NCBI GenBank assembly: GCA_937871985.1
Contig: CALMPB010000213.1
Span: forward strand, 1 to 26,803
Direction: 5' to 3'
DNA length: 26,803 nt
DNA from: an uncultured Burkholderiaceae bacterium
GTDB lineage: Bacteria > Pseudomonadota > Gammaproteobacteria > Burkholderiales > Burkholderiaceae
The number at the start of each line of letters is the position of its first letter. Within the stretch, counting starts at the first letter, position 1. Positions 16,173 through 26,803 of this stretch are shown piece by piece. The notes beneath the pieces were generated by a model. That model had not been told where the DNA came from, did not search any database, and saw only the letters and a program-made list of their open reading frames with translations. Position numbers and translations under genes: made by a program.

Positions 16173-17377
16173 CGGCGCGCATCCTCGACCTTGATGACCA
16201 CGGCCATTGCGGAATCCCCCGCCGCGCATCCTGTGAACAACCCAATGCCGCCGCCTTGCAACTCGAGCTCCTCGATCAGTTCCATGATGGAACGCAAGCC
16301 GGTGGGCCCTTGAGGATGCCCCCAAATGAGCGAACAGCCATAGTTGTTGATTTGCATGACGTCGAGCCCCGTTTCCCTGGCCAGGGCGATATCGTTGATG
16401 ACGAAAGGGTTATGGGTTTTGACGGCGTTCAACTGGGCAACGCTTGTTTGCGCGCGCTCCAGAGCCTGTCTGGCGGCGGGAATGGGCGCGTAGGGCATGA
16501 AGGCGGGCTCGGCGCGAGCCTGGCCGAACCCGAGAATTCGCACCTGGATTTCGGGGCGCGAGCTGAGTTCCCGGGCCCGTTCACGAGATGCGACCAGCAT
16601 GCCGGCATTGCCGTCGGCGGGATGGGTTTGCCCTCCGTAGGTTACGGATCCGCCCGGGGCCACGGGCCGCAGCCTGGCGAGTCCTTCGGGAGTCGATGCG
16701 AAAACGCCTTCGTCGCCGTCGATGCGGTTTATGGTTTTGGCCAATGCGGCATTGGGCACGTCGAATGGCAATGCCATGAATCGTCCTAGGAAGGCGCTGT
16801 CGTTTTCGAGCGCGGCTTGGTACTGCCGGTAGCGCTGCAGGACGATCTCGTTTTGTTCCTGCGTGGAAATGCTGTACTTGGAGGCGACATTTTCCGCCGT
16901 GGCGAGCATGGAAAGCGACGTGGCGGGGTCTTTTTCGATATTCGCCAGCACCCAGGCTTCGTTTTCGCCCGTGCCGCCAGGCCCCAGCGGATTGGGGTAA
17001 TAGATTTGCGGGCCGTTGGAAATCCGGTCCGCGGTAATGACCAGCGTGCATTCCGACGTGCCATCCGCGACCGCCTGCGCGGCGGCGGCCAGGCATCTTG
17101 CGGACGTTGCGCAAGCCTGCGCAATGTGCGGGCCCGCCAGGTGCGGAGCGCCCATCATCGTGCCGACCCAAGGCAGGCCATAGAAGGCGCCTGGTTGGGG
17201 AACGGTTGAACCCAGAACGCCCATATCGATGCGGGATGCGTCGATCTTGCGCTGCGCAAGTGCGTGCCGGGCTACGTGAGCGGCAAATTTCAGGCTATGC
17301 AGATGAGCGAAGCTGCCCTGCCATTTTGCGAAGGGCGTGCTCCAGTATGCGCCGTAGGGAATATAGGCAGGTGTCAT
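16169..17377 (-). CDS. Thiolase-family acyltransferase with an atypical NEAF motif
   Basis: A 402-residue thiolase-fold protein, presumably cleaving a 3-ketoacyl-CoA (or condensing acyl-CoAs). The acyl-accepting cysteine is probably C89 in QACATSARCL. The histidine H354 lies in GHPQGPTG and the second cysteine is C384 in GLFTGCAAGD. Where classical thiolases have NEAF, this protein reads HNPF (near 322-325), and the usual N-x-x-GG before GHP is NNYGCSLIW. It therefore belongs to a divergent clade. The ATG at 17377 gives a 4-base ATGA overlap with the binding-protein stop; an ATG five codons earlier is possible. Confidence 0.9.
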   Translation of the reverse strand: MTPAYIPYGAYWSTPFAKWQGSFAHLHSLKFAAHVARHALAQRKIDASRIDMGVLGSTVPQPGAFYGLPWVGTMMGAPHLAGPHIAQACATSARCLAAAAQAVADGTSECTLVITADRISNGPQIYYPNPLGPGGTGENEAWVLANIEKDPATSLSMLATAENVASKYSISTQEQNEIVLQRYRQYQAALENDSAFLGRFMALPFDVPNAALAKTINRIDGDEGVFASTPEGLARLRPVAPGGSVTYGGQTHPADGNAGMLVASRERARELSSRPEIQVRILGFGQARAEPAFMPYAPIPAARQALERAQTSVAQLNAVKTHNPFVINDIALARETGLDVMQINNYGCSLIWGHPQGPTGLRSIMELIEELELQGGGIGLFTGCAAGDSAMAVVIKVEDARR

Positions 17378-18522
17378 TTCGCCAGCCGCCATTGCCCGTT
17401 CTTGACTTGAACCATGACGCGCGCGCGTTCGTCCAGCCCGTTATGGTTGGTTGCGGATATGTTGTAGATGCCGTTGGTGCCAACCAGGCCGGTGGTGTGG
17501 TTTTCCAAGGCGTCCCGGATCGCGGCGCGGAATTGTTCCGTGCCGGGCTTGGCGGTTTTGAGCGCGACGCCGGCCGCGTTGTTCAGCAGCAGGTAGGCGT
17601 CGTAGGCCCAGGTGGTGAAGGCGTTGACCGGCCCGTCGCCATAGGCTTTTGAATACTTTTCCATGAAATCGGCCGATACTTTCTTGATGGGATCGGAATC
17701 GGCAAGATCCTTGTACACGACGACCGGGCCGATGGGCGCCAGCGCGCCTTCCACGCCTTTACCGCCGATACGCAAGAAATCGCCGTTGACGGCGCCGTGC
17801 GTTTGATAGACCTTGCCCTTGTAGCCATTGTCGACCAGGGTAATTTGGGGAAGCGCGGCGGGGGTCCCCGCCGCCCCGATCAATACGGCGTCCGGGTGCA
17901 GCGACTTTGTCTTGAGGGCCTGAGCCACAACGGAACTATCGTTGCGGGCATAGCGTTCGTTGTTGACCACCTTGAGTCCGTACTTGCCTGCGAGCGAGGT
18001 CAGGGCCTTGTAGCAAAGATCGCCCCAGGAGTCCGAATACCCAATGTAACCTACGGTTTTCACGCCGGTTGCCTGCATGTTTTCAAGTATAGCTTCGATC
18101 ATCAGGCCGGCGGGCTGGGGCACGACGAACACCCATGGAAACTGGGCGGGCGCGGGCGTGAAGGGAGCCATCGAAATGTGCGGGGTTTTGTTTTCCGCTG
18201 CTACACCGGCAATCGCGATGGCGGAAGGCGTGTTGGATGCGGCGATCAGCGCATCGACATGATCTTCGGAAATCAGTTTCTTGACGTTCTTGATGGCAAG
18301 CGAAGGATCCGTGACATCGTCCAGGATAATGTATTTGACGGGCTCCCCCGCCAGCGTGGGGGGCAGTATGTCGATCACGTTTTTTTCAGGCCTGCCTTGC
18401 GAGGAAGCGCCGCCCGTGGCGCTAAGAACGACGCCAACGGCGATGTCGGCGTGGGCCAGGGGGGCGGCGGTAAAGAGGGTGAGGCATGAAAGCACGAACA
18501 AAGATTTAGTGCGGGATTTCAC
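17374..18522 (-). CDS. Periplasmic substrate-binding protein, branched-chain amino acid (LivK) type
   Basis: A 382-residue type I periplasmic binding protein. Residues 1-25 are a signal peptide (KSRTK start, hydrophobic core, AHA before D26). The mature part begins ADIAVGVVLSATGGASSQG and contains the two-lobed pattern VKYIILDDVTDPSLAIKNVKKLI, TVGYIGYSDSWGD and NAFTTWAYDAY. Translation starts at GTG with AAGGAG (18530-18535) seven bases ahead. No permease or ATPase gene adjoins it, so it either shares a distant LIV-type transporter or has a sensing role. Many homologues bind aromatic or other organic acids, which fits the CoA ligase and thiolase downstream. Confidence 0.92.
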   Translation of the reverse strand: MKSRTKSLFVLSCLTLFTAAPLAHADIAVGVVLSATGGASSQGRPEKNVIDILPPTLAGEPVKYIILDDVTDPSLAIKNVKKLISEDHVDALIAASNTPSAIAIAGVAAENKTPHISMAPFTPAPAQFPWVFVVPQPAGLMIEAILENMQATGVKTVGYIGYSDSWGDLCYKALTSLAGKYGLKVVNNERYARNDSSVVAQALKTKSLHPDAVLIGAAGTPAALPQITLVDNGYKGKVYQTHGAVNGDFLRIGGKGVEGALAPIGPVVVYKDLADSDPIKKVSADFMEKYSKAYGDGPVNAFTTWAYDAYLLLNNAAGVALKTAKPGTEQFRAAIRDALENHTTGLVGTNGIYNISATNHNGLDERARVMVQVKNGQWRLAK

Positions 18523-18630
18523 TGGGCGTCTCCTTTATTGGTGATGTATGGTTGTTATGATAGGAGCAGCTTTTCCCCGTGGGCGCTTTCGAGAAAAATT
18601 ACATATGCGTATAACCAAATCCGTATCGCA
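18523..18630. promoter_or_regulatory. Divergent control region between the LysR gene and the binding-protein operon
   Basis: This 108-base region should carry both promoters and the LysR binding site. The strongest candidate is the imperfect inverted repeat TTACATATGCGTATAA (18599-18614), whose outer arms pair TTA/TAA. It is degenerate in the centre, so the exact operator is unsure. Confidence 0.4.
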
Positions 18631-19602
18631 ATGACTCAGGCCGGCATGCATACCCCTCCTGTGGCCTTGAATCGCGTACGTTCCCGGCTGCGCATGCGCC
18701 ACCTTGTGCTCATCGAGGCGCTGGCGCGGCGCAAGAACATCAGGCAGGCCGCGCAAGACCTGTTCGTCACGCAACCGGCGGCCAGCAAGCTGCTGACCGA
18801 GATCGAGGCGATATTCGAAACCAAGCTTTTCGAGCGTACGGCGCACGGGGTGGAAATGACTTCGCAGGGCGAAGCCTTGCTGCATTGGGCGGTAAAAGCG
18901 TTGTCCGACATGGATGCCGCGCAGACGGAAATCGAGTCCCTGACGCAGGGATGGGCGGGACGGGTGCGAGTGGGCGTGTTTCCCGTCGCCGCGCCTGTGC
19001 TCGTTCCCGACGCCATCGTCCTGCTGCGCGACACCCGTCCGCAAATCAAGGTCAGCATGCATGAAGGGCTGGAAGATACGTTGATCCCCATGCTGCAGAC
19101 GGGGCTGCTCGACTGCATCATCGGGCGGATGACGTCTCAGCCGAATTCGCGTTCGGTATCCACGGAAATATTGTTTGAAGAACCCACGGTCGTGGTCTGC
19201 CGGCCCAATCATCCGCTGCTTGGAAAATCAAGCTGGACGGCCCGCGAGCTGAATGCCCACGACTGGGTCCTGCCTTCCACGATTGCACCGCTGTACGCCC
19301 TGGTAACGGCCGGGCTCGCCGCCTATTCGGCCGCTGCTCCACGGGTATCGGTGGAAACCTCGTCCATTCTGATGATCCTGGAAATCATCCGGCAGACCTC
19401 GATGCTGTCGGCAATTCCCGAAGGCGTCGCCAACAGGTTCGTGCGGGCGGGGCAACTGGCCATCCTGCCCTTGCCGCTATCGGTCAACCTGCATCCCGTC
19501 TGCATCATCACGGCAAGCGAAGCCCCGCTCAATGCGGCGACCACCGCGTATCTGGAAGCCATCCGGAAGGTTGCGGCGGATTATCGGGCGCAGCGGGGGT
19601 GA
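18631..19602 (+). CDS. LysR-family transcriptional regulator
   Basis: A 323-residue LysR protein: N-terminal helix-turn-helix with RHLVLIEALARRKNIRQAAQDLFVTQPAASKLLTEIE (about residues 23-60), then ELFERTAHGVEMTSQGEALL-type linker helix, and a two-lobed effector domain from about 95 on. I chose the ATG at 18631, since the frame upstream to 18538 is not family-like; MHTPP at 18646 is also possible. It is divergent from the binding-protein/thiolase/ligase operon and probably controls it in response to the acid substrate or its CoA ester, as is usual for LysR genes in this position. Confidence 0.92.
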   Translation: MTQAGMHTPPVALNRVRSRLRMRHLVLIEALARRKNIRQAAQDLFVTQPAASKLLTEIEAIFETKLFERTAHGVEMTSQGEALLHWAVKALSDMDAAQTEIESLTQGWAGRVRVGVFPVAAPVLVPDAIVLLRDTRPQIKVSMHEGLEDTLIPMLQTGLLDCIIGRMTSQPNSRSVSTEILFEEPTVVVCRPNHPLLGKSSWTARELNAHDWVLPSTIAPLYALVTAGLAAYSAAAPRVSVETSSILMILEIIRQTSMLSAIPEGVANRFVRAGQLAILPLPLSVNLHPVCIITASEAPLNAATTAYLEAIRKVAADYRAQRG

Positions 19603-19679
19603 TTCACTTCCCGATGCGGGAGGCATAGTTAAATCGTATACCATCCCTCGCCGTTGGCAACATTTTGCGGTGGTAGTCG

Positions 19680-20636
19680 TTACTGGGGTGGATCTTCTTT
19701 TTCGGGCACGTCCCAATCCTTAGAGCGCGCTTCGCCAGTCTGATAAAACTGTTTGACCAACTTGACGTAGTCCAGAAAGTCCCGATTTTCCGTGGCCAAT
19801 CGGTTGGCCATATCCCAGTCAATTTCGTCACGCTCACGTGCAGGAATCAGCACTTGGCTGTCAGCAGGGTTATCCACATCCAGCTCGATGAAACCAATAC
19901 CATGAGCAGCGAAGAGCATTCGCAGCTCTTTCAGTGTGTCCTGCCCACTGACTTCCGCTGCAACCAAGTAGCCAAAGTTCCCCCACGACGAATTTGATAC
20001 TGCTTGAAAAAAACACTCACGCACATTTGAGCGATTAATCAGTAACTTGACCTCGAACGACCAAAGTTTGGTGCGTTTGTCGGAATACTGTTTTACGCAG
20101 TCTCGGACCTCTCTGTGCCAGTCCGCGCCTAAGTCCTCCATGCCAACCATGTCTGGGTACAGCCATCGATTTCCATTCGGCCCGCGTTTGTTCGATGAGC
20201 GCTTCTCATCGATACGTTTTGAAAAAATGCTGAATTCTTCCCAGAGATATTGTGAGAGCAGTGGGTACAGATCGTGCTCATCGAGCTTCGAAGCACTGGT
20301 ATCTGCTGCAGTCATAGCCTCCTCACCTTCGGCGGCGGCAACCTCGGCACTGTCCGATTTCTCCGAGTAGTAATACTTGCGTGGCCGCCCTTCAGTTGTT
20401 TTCAGTGCTGGATGTTTCGTTTGCATGCGTGGCCGCTGCGAGCTGATTTCTGCGACAAGCTGTTGCACTAAATCCGCATCTGATTGGATGTAGTCGCCCC
20501 GGCTATTGGTTCGTTTTTCCTGGCACTCTGCTGGGTAAGTGGCGAACACCCACTCGGCTATTTGCCTGGCAGTGAATTTTTCTTCGGGCCGTGCCTGCAG
20601 ATAGCCCACTACCGTTTTTGAGAGGTTTAGCGCCAA
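19680..20636 (-). CDS. Winged-helix plus PD-(D/E)XK nuclease-like protein (COG2958/HrgA-like)
   Basis: A 318-residue protein. Residues 1-90 form a winged-helix domain (LSKTVVGYLQARPEEKFTARQIAEWVF, then LVQQLVAEISSQRPRMQTKHPAL) of the HARE-HTH kind. A charged linker (92-118) follows. The C-terminal half has a PD-(D/E)XK nuclease layout: P161-D162 in WLYPDMVG, E195-x-K197 in WSFEVKLL, and Q211-x-x-S-N-S-S-W. It starts with TTG; GGAG lies seven bases upstream and there is no usable ATG. It is the last gene of the restriction island, separated from RhuM by its own promoter. HrgA-like proteins are found with restriction loci; DNA-directed nuclease activity is inferred from motifs only. Confidence 0.8.
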   Translation of the reverse strand: MALNLSKTVVGYLQARPEEKFTARQIAEWVFATYPAECQEKRTNSRGDYIQSDADLVQQLVAEISSQRPRMQTKHPALKTTEGRPRKYYYSEKSDSAEVAAAEGEEAMTAADTSASKLDEHDLYPLLSQYLWEEFSIFSKRIDEKRSSNKRGPNGNRWLYPDMVGMEDLGADWHREVRDCVKQYSDKRTKLWSFEVKLLINRSNVRECFFQAVSNSSWGNFGYLVAAEVSGQDTLKELRMLFAAHGIGFIELDVDNPADSQVLIPARERDEIDWDMANRLATENRDFLDYVKLVKQFYQTGEARSKDWDVPEKEDPPQ

Positions 20637-20688
20637 GTTATTTCTCCATTCTTTCCCGCCACAATGTTACATTTTTTTAGTCTATCTT

Positions 20689-20750
20689 ATTATATTGGGT
20701 GTAAATGGGTTAAGAAATGGTGGTTTGAGCGGATTTGAGTGTAAATGGGT
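20689..20750 (-). promoter_or_regulatory. Promoter of the nuclease-like gene with two 12-bp direct repeats
   Basis: TATAAT (minus strand, 20689-20694) lies about 50 bases ahead of the TTG start. Upstream, the 12-mer ACCCATTTACAC (minus strand) occurs twice, at 20699-20710 and 20739-20750, exactly 40 bases apart, close to four helical turns. The inner copy covers the spacer/-35 region, as an operator would. The binding protein is unknown. Confidence 0.5.
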
Positions 20751-20793
20751 GTACGTTCAAGGATGTTTCGCGTGCCTGTTCATAATCTGAGGC

Positions 20794-21828
20794 TTATCCG
20801 CCATCTCTGGCGTTTGGCTTAACAGCGGACAGTTTTTGCGCTGCCTTGTCGAAGTCACTTTCAAACAGTCGATCCTGCACGATTCTGTATTTCTCAAATT
20901 CGCTTTCCGCATGCGTCTGGGCAAGTTTTGCAGAAATCCTGCCGCTATTCCGTAGCACTTCTCGTTCATCGAACTCAAGAAAGGCGTCCAGACGCTTGGA
21001 CCAGTCTTCCATGCTCATGGGGATCTTGCGGCGAGCACGATCCTCGGCCAGTTCCAGATAGGCGTTGACGATACGACCCAATGAATCCAACTCGTCCTTG
21101 GTTAGGTAGTTTTTGGCGACGGCCACGTCGGTTTTCAGGACCTTGCCTTCGGGGGCGCTTGCCCAGGAAGTCAGCCCCATATGTGGCTTGCTACTATCGG
21201 CCCGCTTGTGGATCAACTCTGCAGCGGTATGGCCGTGGATGGCGTAATGCAGTTTGTTCTGTACTTTGGCGAAGAATGCCTTGGTAGTTGGTGCGTCCTT
21301 GTTGTAATCCACGCTGGTGGCGTAGATGTCAGTGATCTTCTGGTAGAAGCGCCGTTCGCTGAGGCGAATCTCGCGGATTTCCGCCAGCAGCCGCTCGAAG
21401 TAGTCCTCGCCCAGGAAGCTGCCGTTTTCCATGCGCTGGCGATCCAGCACATAGCCCTTGATGGCGAACTCGCGCAGGACGCTGGTCGCCCATTGACGGA
21501 ATTGCGTCGCGCGTATGGAGTTAACCCGGTAGCCGACGGAGATGATGGCGTCGAGATTGTAGAACTGGGTCTGGTAGTTCTTGCCGTCACTGGCAGTTAT
21601 CCGGAATTTCCGGATAACTGCTTCCGCGGCCAGTTCCTGGCTGGCAAAGATGTTCTTCAGGTGCTCGCTGACGGTACGCACATCTACCCCGAACAGTTCG
21701 GCCATCAGCTTCTGCGACAGCCACAGGGTTTCGTCCTCATAGCGGGCCTCGATGCTCTGTTCGCCAGCCTGGCCAGTGAAGATCAGAAACTCGGCTGTGC
21801 TGTTGCGGATCAATTTTTTGCCATTCAT
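20794..21828 (-). CDS. RhuM-family protein (virulence-associated, restriction-island companion)
   Basis: A 344-residue protein resembling Salmonella RhuM. It includes ETLWLSQKLMAELFGVDVRTVSEHLKNIF (HTH-like), KFRITASDGKNYQTQFYNLDAIISVGYRVNS, QWATSVLREFAIKGYVLDRQRM, and a C-terminal helical part. RhuM genes are often carried next to type I restriction genes; their molecular role is not established. I prefer the ATG at 21828, with GGAG nine bases upstream, over the one at 21843, which has no ribosome-binding site. It follows hsdR by 70 bases in the same direction and probably shares its transcript. Confidence 0.88.
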   Translation of the reverse strand: MNGKKLIRNSTAEFLIFTGQAGEQSIEARYEDETLWLSQKLMAELFGVDVRTVSEHLKNIFASQELAAEAVIRKFRITASDGKNYQTQFYNLDAIISVGYRVNSIRATQFRQWATSVLREFAIKGYVLDRQRMENGSFLGEDYFERLLAEIREIRLSERRFYQKITDIYATSVDYNKDAPTTKAFFAKVQNKLHYAIHGHTAAELIHKRADSSKPHMGLTSWASAPEGKVLKTDVAVAKNYLTKDELDSLGRIVNAYLELAEDRARRKIPMSMEDWSKRLDAFLEFDEREVLRNSGRISAKLAQTHAESEFEKYRIVQDRLFESDFDKAAQKLSAVKPNARDGG

Positions 21829-21898
21829 ACCAAGTATCTCCATGTGGTCTGTGCTTCGACCAAGCGCGCTTTAACGCCAGCGCGATAACTCTGGCCGG

Positions 21899-24992
<3,094 letters not shown>

Positions 24993-25000
<8 letters not shown>

Positions 25001-26135
25001 TCTGCATTTCCTGTTGCTGCCAATAGCCATAGTTGTTGATCAAATTGTCTAGCAAGAATTTGACTGTCTGCTTCTCTTGCGGCGTTGGTTCGGCAACCGC
25101 TTCATTGGACAAGGTGCTATGGCTGGTGAATTGGATGATGCGATTCAAATAGGCTTGCTTGTCGTCAGGCAGCAGCTCTGACCATTGCGGATAGCCCAAG
25201 AAGCTGGCAGTTTTCTCGTAGAGGTTGCGCAGCAGTGTGAAGTGATAACGCTCGACCTGATTGGCGGAAATTGCCTGCTCAAGGGTTTTTCTTAGATGCA
25301 GGTGATAGGAAAAGCTTGTGTTGGAGTCTCCCTTCTTTTCCGAAAGATCGAAGGTGCCATCCTCGAGCCGCTCCAATAAATAACAGGTCTTGGCGTTGAG
25401 TTCGTTGTAGAGCACGTTGTAGAACAACGGGCTGTGGGTGGTGATGACGAATTTCAGGTCGGGTGGACTGGTCTTGATCAGACCAGCCAGATTGACGGCC
25501 AGTTCGATCAGGTGATTTTCGTCCAGCGAACTCACAGGGTCGTCGATGAATATATATTCCAGCGCGTCAAACTGCCGGGTCTCGCGATTTTCCGGTTCGG
25601 CGACATTGAGCGTGCTGATGGCTTGGTCCAGCAGTGTGTAGAAAACGCTCCAGATGAAGTTGCTCTCTTCGCCTTTCGAGATTTTGAGGTTGCCGGAGTT
25701 TTCATCGTCGCCACGCTCCAGCGAGAAGGTGACTTCGGAGAAGTCTTCGCTGAAATGCGGGGTCAACTTGTCGTTGGCATAGTGCTGGAAGTATCTGACG
25801 ATATTTCCATCCTGGCCCAAGTCCTTGAGCAGTGTGAGCAACCAGTCGGTAAACGAATTGGGCTGAATTCGTAGCTTGGGGTCGGAATCCAGCGTCAGAT
25901 CGTTGTCCCAATAGAACAGGTCTTCGGTGAAAGCGCTGTAGTACAGAATCTTGCTGCGTGACGACTCTAGCTGATCGGTGGTTCCTTCTTCGCCGTTCCC
26001 GTTCTTGGGTGCAACAAGCTGCTTGAATTCGCGGGAAAGACGCGTTTTACCCATGCCATTGAAGGCATAGATCAACTGTACCTTTTTGTCGGCATCTCTC
26101 AGTTGTTTGGCGACTTCCCCGAGCGTCTTGTCCAT
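24993..26135 (-). CDS. prrC: PrrC-type anticodon nuclease (latent toxin of the restriction locus)
   Basis: A 380-residue protein with an ABC-type ATPase half: Walker A FNGMGKT (25-31), signature ISKGEESN (152-159), Walker [12 protein letters not shown] (195-205) and the switch histidine H234 (THS). The C-terminal half holds R303, E307 and H339, the same 4- and 36-residue spacing as the E. coli PrrC triad R320-E324-H356. [11 protein letters not shown] (267-277) matches the PrrC anticodon-recognition segment, which I recall as KYGDSNKSFSY. PrrC cuts tRNA-Lys when phage T4 Stp relaxes its restriction partner. It starts one base after the hsdS stop and overlaps hsdR, the prr gene order. tRNA specificity here is inferred. 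Confidence 0.93.
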
Positions 26136-26136
26136 G

Positions 26137-26803
<667 letters not shown>

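Noticed and set aside
16173..16325. N-terminal extension of the CoA ligase
   Set aside because: It is arginine-rich shadow sequence of the thiolase; the ATGA overlap at 16172 gives the normal start.
19604..19625. Short hairpin after the LysR gene as a terminator
   Set aside because: The 7-bp stem has a three-base loop and no U tract follows; too weak to call.

Overview
The window looks like a chromosomal segment beside the replication origin of a betaproteobacterium, most likely Burkholderiales and probably an Alcaligenaceae relative of Bordetella. This is inferred from gene order (tRNA-Tyr/Gly/Thr-tuf, an asparaginase after parB, the mnmG-rsmG-parA-parB operon) and base composition; no database search was possible. 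Both ends lie in sequences that commonly break assemblies: the first 18 codons of tuf on the left and a TTGC tetranucleotide tract on the right. The window may therefore be a whole contig.

Layout. (1) 1-540: tRNA-Tyr, tRNA-Gly, tRNA-Thr and the start of tuf form one leftward operon behind a near-consensus promoter. (2) 580-5972: leftward operon mnmG, rsmG, parA, parB, asparaginase, with overlapping or nearly touching genes. (3) 5973-9239: an origin-type region. It holds three parS-like sites (one over the -35 box of the mnmG operon), two triads of DnaA-box-like sites on a 12-bp period, a cold-shock gene with its own terminator, a YbdL-type aminotransferase gene, and a second AT-rich stretch with DnaA boxes. 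(4) 9240-10289: a metallophosphoesterase. (5) 10492-19602: catabolic genes. One leftward operon encodes a crotonase, an acyl-CoA dehydrogenase and a MarR regulator. A second encodes a periplasmic binding protein, a thiolase, an AMP-forming acyl-CoA ligase and a small ABM-domain protein, with a divergent LysR gene. Together they could import or sense a carboxylic acid, activate it to a CoA thioester and shorten it by beta-oxidation; the substrate is unknown. (6) 19680-26803: a defence island read leftward: hsdS (C-terminal part), prrC, hsdR, a RhuM-family gene, and a winged-helix/PD-(D/E)XK protein gene.

The most interesting part is the defence island. The gene between hsdS and hsdR encodes a PrrC-type anticodon nuclease by its ATPase motifs, its R303-E307-H339 triad spacing and its [11 protein letters not shown] segment. 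The order hsdS-prrC-hsdR is that of the E. coli prr locus. HsdR matches the type IC nuclease-residue spacing. The hsdS reading frame runs through at least 14 TTGC (CAAG on the coding strand) units, which would make HsdS phase-variable. Both alternative frames stop around the next ATG, so slippage could split HsdS and alter translation of the toxic prrC, which starts one base after the hsdS stop. hsdM is expected just beyond the right edge.
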